Shown: one piece after another, positions 56,655-64,000 of the stretch
How positions within the stretch are numbered: position 1 is the first letter of the stretch
Layout of the letters: every line of letters begins with the position of its first letter
Assembly: GCF_026914265.1 (NCBI RefSeq)
Contig: NC_069136.1
Coordinates: 366,001 to 430,000, forward strand
Direction of reading: 5' to 3'
From: Mya arenaria
Lineage: Eukaryota; Mollusca; Bivalvia; Myida; Myidae
Length of the DNA stretch: 64,000 nt
The notes under the pieces: generated by a model
Database searches by the model: none
The model's input: only the letters and a program-made list of their open reading frames with translations
Told to the model about the DNA's origin: nothing
Program-made: the position numbers and the translations under genes

Positions 56655-59205
56655 TTGCTTAGATTTTACAGCCTATTAAGTAGAACCTAGCAGAATACGT
56701 GTATAAGAACTTTTTTTTGTATTATCTATACTTCACATGCTGTTAAATACACCTATGTAACAGACGTTTTAGGGACTCTTAGGTTTCTGTTCTTACTTCT
56801 CCATCAACATATCTTAATGAATGAAAATGAAGCCAGGAGGGGCAACAGCGATGTCTGGAAACTGTTTTTAATAAAACAAATGTGTTGTCGTTTGGCATGT
56901 TGATTTTCAATTGGATGTAATGTATTTTAACTGACAACCGATCTACGTTTGTATAATATTTTAAATACAATGCAACATAGGAGCAATGTTAATTGCAACA
57001 CAATTTCTTTATTTTTGCTTGTACACCACCAGGTAGGATGAAAACATGTACGAAATCATTGCTGAGCTACTAGATAATACTCATCTTTAACTAGTTTATC
57101 AAAACAGATTGTATGCAATGAAATACATAGTTTAAGGTGATGAATGGTAACATGATGCTCAGAAACCGCTCGTCGTTGTAAAGATTACAAACAACTAGTT
57201 AATCATGCTTCTCTGATTCTGATTACTTAAAGACGAGATACAGCTTAAAGATGCACACTTAGTCTTAAATAAGATTTACCACAATTAATACAATAGTTTT
57301 AATAAACCAAAAAGAATGAATAAATGTCGAAAACAATGGTTCTTATGAAGGATACCGAGTTTAATTTGGATGAAAAAAGTGCAGAGTGCATGGTTTTTCT
57401 ACCTTATGAGACTATAGTGTATCCCAGTAAATCTTTTAGCATTCACTAATAATTTAATAAGTGTGCGTTTTCAGCTATCAAATACACGGTTACAATCTTG
57501 TTATCAGTAATTAGTATATTCCAAAAATGCATTATTTAGTTAGTAGTTAAAGGTTTAACACTCCAAATTTTGTTTATCATACATGTGTATGTATTGATTT
57601 TGAATGAGAGTGTCACTTTAAGGATTGTAGTTGTAATACATTAACAGTATTTTTACGAGAATCATCAGTAACAAGCACAGTAAGCGAAAGTTTAAATATC
57701 AAACATGTTTAATGACACGTACAGGGTCAACGCCAAAGACATAGAACACAAAAACAAACAATCACAAATCAGAAACATGGAACAACAGCACAAAACGCGA
57801 CAAAAAACTCAGATCATATATACTATATAAAAACTTAAGGGGTGTTTATCAAGAATTGTGAGAGAGCGCCTTGGAACAGTCAGTAAAATGAAAATTTACT
57901 TGGGGTTCAATCTAGTCTGTGTGCAAAACCTCGTTCTTAACCCAACGATCCCGAATAAAGTAAAAAAAAAAATGGTAATTCATATCAAAGTATGCATTAA
58001 CTTGAGGAAACTTAAAAATAAAACAAATCATTGATATATACAAATAGGTAAAAAGAACCATTTTGATAGATAAAAGTCTTGTTTTTCCCGAAATAAAACC
58101 GAGTTCATCCAGCTAGACCTGATCGGAATCGTATTATCCAGCCCGTGTAAAATTATTACAAATAACATCAGTATATTCGATAGAGCGTTTTTCAAAAGCA
58201 CATTAAGTGATTAAAGCACACGAACATGCTTCCATTCTGTGAAACTTTTGAGGTTTGCACGCCATTGACCATTGATGGACAAAACAAACAACTCTTTATC
58301 TAGTGGTTGTCAGATTCAGAGATAAAGATTGTTGTTATGTACATCATTGCAGAGATTGGATAATGAATTTTGGTTTGCTTTATAGATAACTTGAGTAATT
58401 TCGCTTCTTCAAAATCACCACAGACGGTGCCCTTATCATAACTATTATTATGCGCCGTCTTTTTCTCTGGCTGCATGACCTTTTTGGTAAAATAATAAAG
58501 ATCTTTTTTGACAATATTGATTGAGCTGTTAAATTCAATAATATATTCTATCTATCAAATAACTTTAAATTGGCTTCCTAAAGTAATTCCAAAAACTCAG
58601 AAACTTAAAACACATGAGCGAATCACAATACTACTATCCCGAAGCCTTAAAATGTCAAATACTCTCTCGTGCTACTCGCAATTAAAACCTACGAACTTAA
58701 ACAAGATCTCATGACCAAAACCTCTCTATATATAACTATATAGTTAAAAGTCCTGCTCCCTTGTCTTTATAGTGGCAGGCACGTGTCTCACCTTAACGCC
58801 TGCTTTGTCATTTGATAAAATCCTACAGCACCAAAGAAAAGTTTTAGACCAGAAGCATATCCGTTTATAAGATAGATTGTTACAATGACTGGTCCCTAAT
58901 GCCTCTATAAAGGTAGGAACTACCCATACTCGAACGCTTGCTTTGTCCCTCAGGACTCCTCAAAGACCCAAACCATATATACTTTTTTCCATTTTAAACT
59001 CTTGTAACGAGGTGAACAGTAATAGTGTAATGTAACCGTTTCTTGTCAGTAGTTAGTAAGTAGGCTTACGGTCAGAGTTATGCCCTTGAAGATTATAGTT
59101 TATTTCCTTTATAAAAGGCCGCTCGGCTTAAATAATTTAGTCGTTGATAAATCCAGAGGAATCCAGGTCGTAATGGCTAGGACAGAAGTTAGATGTTAGA
59201 TAAAA
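56653..59205. other. Non-coding interval with one dispersed-repeat fragment
   Basis: Around 57720-57890 a fragment ('gaacacaaaaacaaacaatcacaaa', 'tgtgagagagcgcc') is related to the tail of the window-start repeat (1020-1130, 'gaaacacaaaacaaacaccacaaac'). No gene is supported. Confidence 0.45.
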
Positions 59206-60049
59206 GCAGCAACCCGAATGGGTGTGACAGAGTGGCTGAAAGCAGTGCTGGTGAGACGTGTCTAGAATACCAAATATTCTGACGGTGTTTTTCTCGTTTT
59301 ATATAAACACAGACCTGTATGATTATTGAATAAGCGAACTTCACGTTACCACACTCTGAAAAGCTTATATTACATAATAGAAAACCCAACTCCAAATGTT
59401 TGGACTGTGGCAAAAGACCCCCTTTTTTATGTTTGGTGTTCAGGGACTAACTTGTTATGCCAATACACTCAGGAGATACCAGAACCCACTTTTTTGTACT
59501 AAGAATAATTACGTTTTCACTCACCTGCCCATTTCAGACTTCCGCTTACAAACCAATGAGACCAGCCTGCGGTTATGAAACTAGTATGATATATTTGTAA
59601 AAACATATTCACAATCGAATTATTCACCAAGCAGCAACCCGAATGGGTGTGACAGAGTGGCTGAAAGCAGTGCTGGTGAGACGTGTCTAGAAATCCAAAT
59701 ATTTTGACAGTGTTTTTCTCGTTTTATATAAACACAGACCTGTATGATTATTTAATGAACCAACTACACGTTACCACACTCTGAAAAGCTTATATTACAT
59801 AATAGAAAACCCAACTCCAAATGTTTGGACTGTGGCAAAAGACCCCCTTTTTTATGTTTGGTGTTCAGGGACTAACTTGTTATGCCAACACACTCAGGAG
59901 ATACTAGAACCCACTTTGTGTACTAGGTATTATTAAGTTTTCACTCACCTGCCCATTTCAGACTTCCGCTTACAAACCGATGAGACCAGCCAGCGGTTAT
60001 GAGACTAGTATGATATATTTGTAAAAACATATTCACAATCGAATCATTC
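59206..60049. repeat. 425-bp tandem duplication
   Basis: gcagcaacccgaatgggtgt begins at 59206 and again at 59631; the copies run to about 59630 and 60049 with a few substitutions and 1-5 base indels. No ORF is conserved between copies, so selection on protein is unlikely. Confidence 0.93.
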
Positions 60050-61010
60050 GGATCAAATCTGGATCGAAAGACATGTCAAGTACTTTACCAATGGCTCGCT
60101 TTCGAGCGTATAAATAATCGTCATGAGCGGTATCCCGCCTAAACCGTTAACCAGTAGGTCTCCTGATCTTTACACCCGATTGAACCGCGCACTCATATTT
60201 GTGCGCTATATTCTGCGCTTTAATACGTAACGTGCAAAACTAGTAAGTCTGAAAACTGTGTTTATAGCAAACACATTTGCCGGAGCAAGACATACGATAG
60301 AATAAACAAACGTTAGTTTAGTCGACAATCAATTCAAATCGTGAAACATTCATAATTTAATTTGCTTTGTTATGAAAATTTCACATGGTCTTAGGCCGAA
60401 TCTGTCTTCCATCGACCGTGTCTCTTTAAAAACCCGTCTGTATCTGCTTAGTAAGCATTTTCTGCTACAGTAGCTTCACTGGCTCTTAAAACTGGCTCCC
60501 TTAGTTTAATGTTGGAGCCACTAATTACTTTCAAACTATACATTCTCTAGCGCTGGTACAACTGATATTGTTGTTCTTTTTTATTTGTTTTTGCCTGAGC
60601 TGCAGGATGGCCTCAAAAAACATATCTAATCATACTTCTAACCCGGCGCATTTCATCAAATGCTCAAACATAAAAACAGGACAAACCAATGTCAACCCCT
60701 TTGCAATTAAAACCTCTTTTCCCCAACGATAAATGTATGTTTTGTTATTCTTTATGCTTATAAGTAAGTGTTAACTTTCAGGTTTAATGTCATTACAAGT
60801 CAAAGTTGGCCACCCTAGCAGCTAAAAGGTGGCTTACCATTCTACCGACCACATACTCCGATTTGTCAGTTAATGCCCCTTCTTTCGTTTAAGCGCTTTT
60901 CTCAAGCCAATAACAGCAATACAAATATATCATGATACAACATGCAAATGTTCCGTATTAGTTTATGATTTAGATAAACTGGATTCAGTCTGTAAAAACG
61001 TAATTATGAG
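60050..61010. other. Non-coding interval, nothing recognised
   Basis: Mixed-composition DNA without coding, repeat or RNA signals that I can support. Confidence 0.5.
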
Positions 61011-61012
61011 GG

Positions 61013-61060
61013 TTTTTAGACTGTCGGCTGCAAGCCGACAGTCTTTAGAGAGCGGTATTT
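61013..61060 (+). mobile_element. Element 5' end: TTTTTAG plus perfect 12-bp hairpin
   Basis: tttttag leads into stem agactgtcggct (61018-61029), loop gca, stem agccgacagtct (61033-61044). This is the same layout as the start of 36522-37619. The far end is not identified. Confidence 0.6.
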
Positions 61061-61662
61061 CAGAAACGCGACTAGTCGCCTGACACGACATATTGAACAT
61101 GAATATATTAATACACACCACCTGCGTAGCAACAGAACTACTTACGTGAATGTGGGGCGTCAAGTACCTGCTTATGTGTATTTAACGCGTTATTGCCTTT
61201 TTTATGACAAACATTGCGTGTTACTCTTAGTATAGTTGTACCGTTGCAATTTGGTGAGTTTTATTGAACAAAATAATGAAAAATAAAATGAAAGTATAGC
61301 ATTTACATACGAAGACATTTTACCCTACATCCAATAGTAAGCTACACCACATGTTTGCACCCCGTGTGACGTCACACATATCCCGGCATTCAAGACTGAC
61401 CCGGCAAACCCCGGCAAAGAACTTATTTTATAAATGAAAGCTATTAAGAAATATATCATACGCGGTTAAAGAGTTCATGTCATGTAATATTTTGTGAAAT
61501 AGCTTTTATGTTTCAAATGATTTTTTTCAGCAGCAATCGAACTATTGTATTTGTTTGAGTAAATTATTTGGATTATACCTATCATAGTGTGTCAACGTTA
61601 TGCCTATTGTTATTTTGGACTATAGGGTGTAGCTTTTAAAGTCATACACAAGGCTACCAGAC

Positions 61663-61785
61663 AAATCGGCCCCTTACCAAATCGGCCCCTTGTTGAAACG
61701 GTTACCTTTTCGGCCCCTTACCAAATCGGCCCCATCCAGTAGACGTTTCGGCCCCTGATTACGTAGACGTTTCAGCCCTTATTTT
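61663..61785. repeat. Short repeat cluster 'aaatcggccccttacc'
   Basis: 'tcggcccctt' or 'tttcggcccct' recurs about five times in 120 bp with 'gtagacgtttc' twice. Units are irregular. Likely a fragment of a dispersed element. Confidence 0.6.
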
Positions 61786-62992
61786 AATCTTGTTTTCTAT
61801 TTTTAAATATAAGAGAAAAAAACATAAAATTTCATTTTTATTTTTATAGAAGTTGTAATGAGATATGTTTATTGACATAAAGCCATATATCTGATATGTA
61901 TAAAAGGTATTAATAAAAAATAGATTTAAAAGAAAATAACGTTTTACTTGAACACATATATACATATGAACATATTTTTTTATACATTTATTCATGATAA
62001 TATTTTATAAGAATACATCGATTCCAGTGAAAAAAGTATCTTTATACTTGAAACAAATCTTGAAATAATCTTCAAACTAATATACTAAGTATGTTGCTAA
62101 TATTTACAAGAGGCATAATGATATTTGTTTTACATAAAGTCCACTAAAAAAACTGTATCAAGCACCTATCGCCCGCCGTAGATTGCACCAACATTTTTCC
62201 AAATTTCCTCTCACGTGACATTATGCGAGTCATATGAGTCCCACTCAGTCATTATCCTGGCGTCAATGTTTACATAACGCTGTCGACGCTGACGGCCAAG
62301 GGCTACCTCCGACACGAGATGATGCGTACGCTTGACCTTCTTTGACCCCCTCAACAGTAGGCTCGTCGCTGAGCTGAATGTAGCGCAGAACGGACTGACA
62401 CCATTTAGCTGACTCCCCGTTTTGATATACCAAAAAATGCTTTGAAGTTATCAACTCTGATCAACTAAGATACCTTTTTAGATGGATAATAATTCATGAA
62501 AAAAATCTGATAGTTATAATATGTTATATTTTTTCGAGACAGACGGTCTTATGGCGAATTGTCACATTCCACACGTGTGTCAGGCGTTGAAAACTGTGAC
62601 ACTTAACAGGTGTATTCGTCTACACTCAGGTCACAAAAATGACAAAAAGTCCACAGCAACGAAACGTAATTATGAATAAGCGTGCATTTTTATATTTAAA
62701 ATAAGTAGGGTACATAATTCTTTTAACTAAACTAGATGATTTTAAAAAGCGTAGTTTTTACAACTATTAAGTATTTTGTTTTTATATTCTGGGAACAGTG
62801 TCAAACTTTAATATGCATTGAAACGTAAAGGTATATGGAAAATCAGTTTACCACATTTATCAGTTGAATTTGAATGATCAAAATATGGCAAGACATATAA
62901 ACGATTGAATTTTGGCCACGTAGCTTTAAATTTAATCCTGCATTATCTTAGATTTATTGATACTTTTATGACATGAAATTTCATTTTGACAT
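61786..62992. other. Non-coding interval, nothing recognised
   Basis: AT-rich; a 63-codon minus frame at 62263-62454 has no splice or family support. Confidence 0.45.
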
Positions 62993-63925
62993 CAACAGAA
63001 CAGAACAGAAAATTTATTTTGTTTTAAGCATATAAACAGCTCATCGTCACATTACACAACATACACAATACGCATACACATACAAATAAATAATACATAG
63101 ATGAATAAATGCATGAATCATTATTCAATTTCTATATATATAGTGATAGAGAAAAAAACAACAACAAAAAACAACAACAACAGCTTTCATCGCGCCTATA
63201 GATACCTGTGAGAGTGTTCACTCCCTACTCTCCATAGGGGAACGTTTAGGCAAATGTTAGGCAAGGGTACTTTAAAAGAATACAGTGGTTTGATCACTAA
63301 ATAGTTATCAGCGCAAAGATAACAGTACAAATACAACTAATCTTAAGACATCTACAAAACACATGGGATAACATCCAGTACAAGGATATAAATTTTTCTA
63401 GAAAAAGCATATATGTACTCAAACATAATCATTTCTTTCTTTGAAAGCTTTTAAACAATAAATAGCTAATTTAACCAGAAGAGGTTTATCATCTGTTTGC
63501 AGTTAAGTAATATTTTTTCCATACTAGGATGTCTTGAATAGTAATTTGGCAAATGCCTTCTACGAATATCAGCATATAGTGGACATCTTAAAACGAAATG
63601 GTATTTGTCTTCTATATCGTTAAGGTTGCAATAGGTACATTTTCTATCATGTCTTGCAATACCATTATGTCGGCCAACTTCAATATTTAACTTATGGGAA
63701 GATAGCCGTAATTGTGCAAGCACTTGTCTGTATTTGATATTGTCTAATAAAGAAATATAATTAGAAACTTGGTAATTACATTTAAATTCTTTATATATAT
63801 ATATATTTAATGAACTACAGCTATCCATACCCACTCTCCATTCTGAGATATAAATATCGTCAACTAAGCTGGACTTCAGTAATTTACAGAAAAAAACATG
63901 AAAGAAACCCGCTAATATATATCTT
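62993..63925 (-). mobile_element. 5'-truncated LINE (non-LTR retrotransposon) fragment
   Basis: Minus-strand frame ending at 63466 carries the C-terminal region typical of metazoan LINE ORF2 after the reverse transcriptase: LSSHKLNIEVGRHNGIARHD, RKCTYCNLNDIEDKYHFVL, RCPLYADIRRRHLPNYY, with a CxxC...H...C zinc-knuckle-like cluster. The 3' end on the minus strand has aataaattttctgttctgtt, a usual tail of (TTCTG) units, near 62993-63020. The reverse transcriptase itself is missing within the window. Confidence 0.8.
63466..63834 (-). pseudogene. LINE ORF2 C-terminal remnant
   Basis: The open frame can be followed upstream to about 63925 without a recognisable start; similarity to LINE proteins covers roughly the last 85 residues. 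It is a dead fragment rather than a gene. Confidence 0.75.
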
Positions 63926-64000
63926 TAAATGTTGATAACACCATGTCAGACACGCGTGTGTTTCAAGTATAATGTCCACAAATGCCCACGTGTCAATGTT

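Noticed and set aside
56468..56662. Protein with YIYI tail
   Set aside because: Translation of a (TA)n microsatellite.
63466..63925. Complete LINE or functional gene at the right edge
   Set aside because: Only the post-reverse-transcriptase C-terminal segment is present, with no upstream enzyme domains in the window.

Overview
This window is eukaryotic nuclear DNA: AT-rich, intron-bearing, with GT-AG splicing, long non-coding stretches and dense small repeats. Repeat types (elements with tandem cores ending in CTCTTGTT, AAGGTCAAGGTCACAG-type arrays, a tRNA-headed SINE, TIR MITEs, a LINE tail) and the gene families suggest a mollusc, most likely a bivalve. No species is claimed. No bacterial operon, CRISPR array or rRNA is seen.

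Layout. 1-3.3 kb: one copy of a >1 kb dispersed repeat, a ~60-bp minisatellite and a tyrosine recombinase exon with all catalytic residues. 3.3-15.6 kb: mostly non-coding, with MITEs, hairpins and a few splice-site-bounded candidate exons. 15.6-23.4 kb (+): a large DEAH-box helicase fused to a C-terminal RBR (RING-IBR-RING) ubiquitin ligase, in two coding exons broken by three single-base homopolymer frameshifts. 24.3-29.7 kb: minisatellite, second copy of the dispersed repeat, TE debris. 29.8-40.7 kb (+): TRAPPC1 (Bet5), four exons giving a 148-residue protein; every intron carries mobile elements, including a 1,600-bp Harbinger-like TIR element holding a gene-like insert and three elements with tandem cores. 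45.2-54.6 kb (-): a nine-exon, in-phase gene for a 621-residue type I membrane protein: signal peptide, WSC-like Cys-rich domain, C-type-lectin-like tail, stalk of 19 heptads, one TM helix and a Tyr-rich cytoplasmic tail with NPLY. 54.6-64 kb: no confident gene; microsatellites, a 425-bp tandem duplication, a hairpin-headed element end and a LINE fragment on the minus strand.

The three cellular genes are not obviously linked in function: an RNA helicase/E3 ligase (cytosolic RNA or ubiquitin biology), a core ER-Golgi trafficking subunit and a lectin-like surface receptor. The most unusual items are the membrane protein, the TIR element with a spliced-gene-like interior, and a shared end structure (TTTTTAG plus 5' hairpin; 3' hairpin plus CTCTTGTT) linking otherwise different repeat families.
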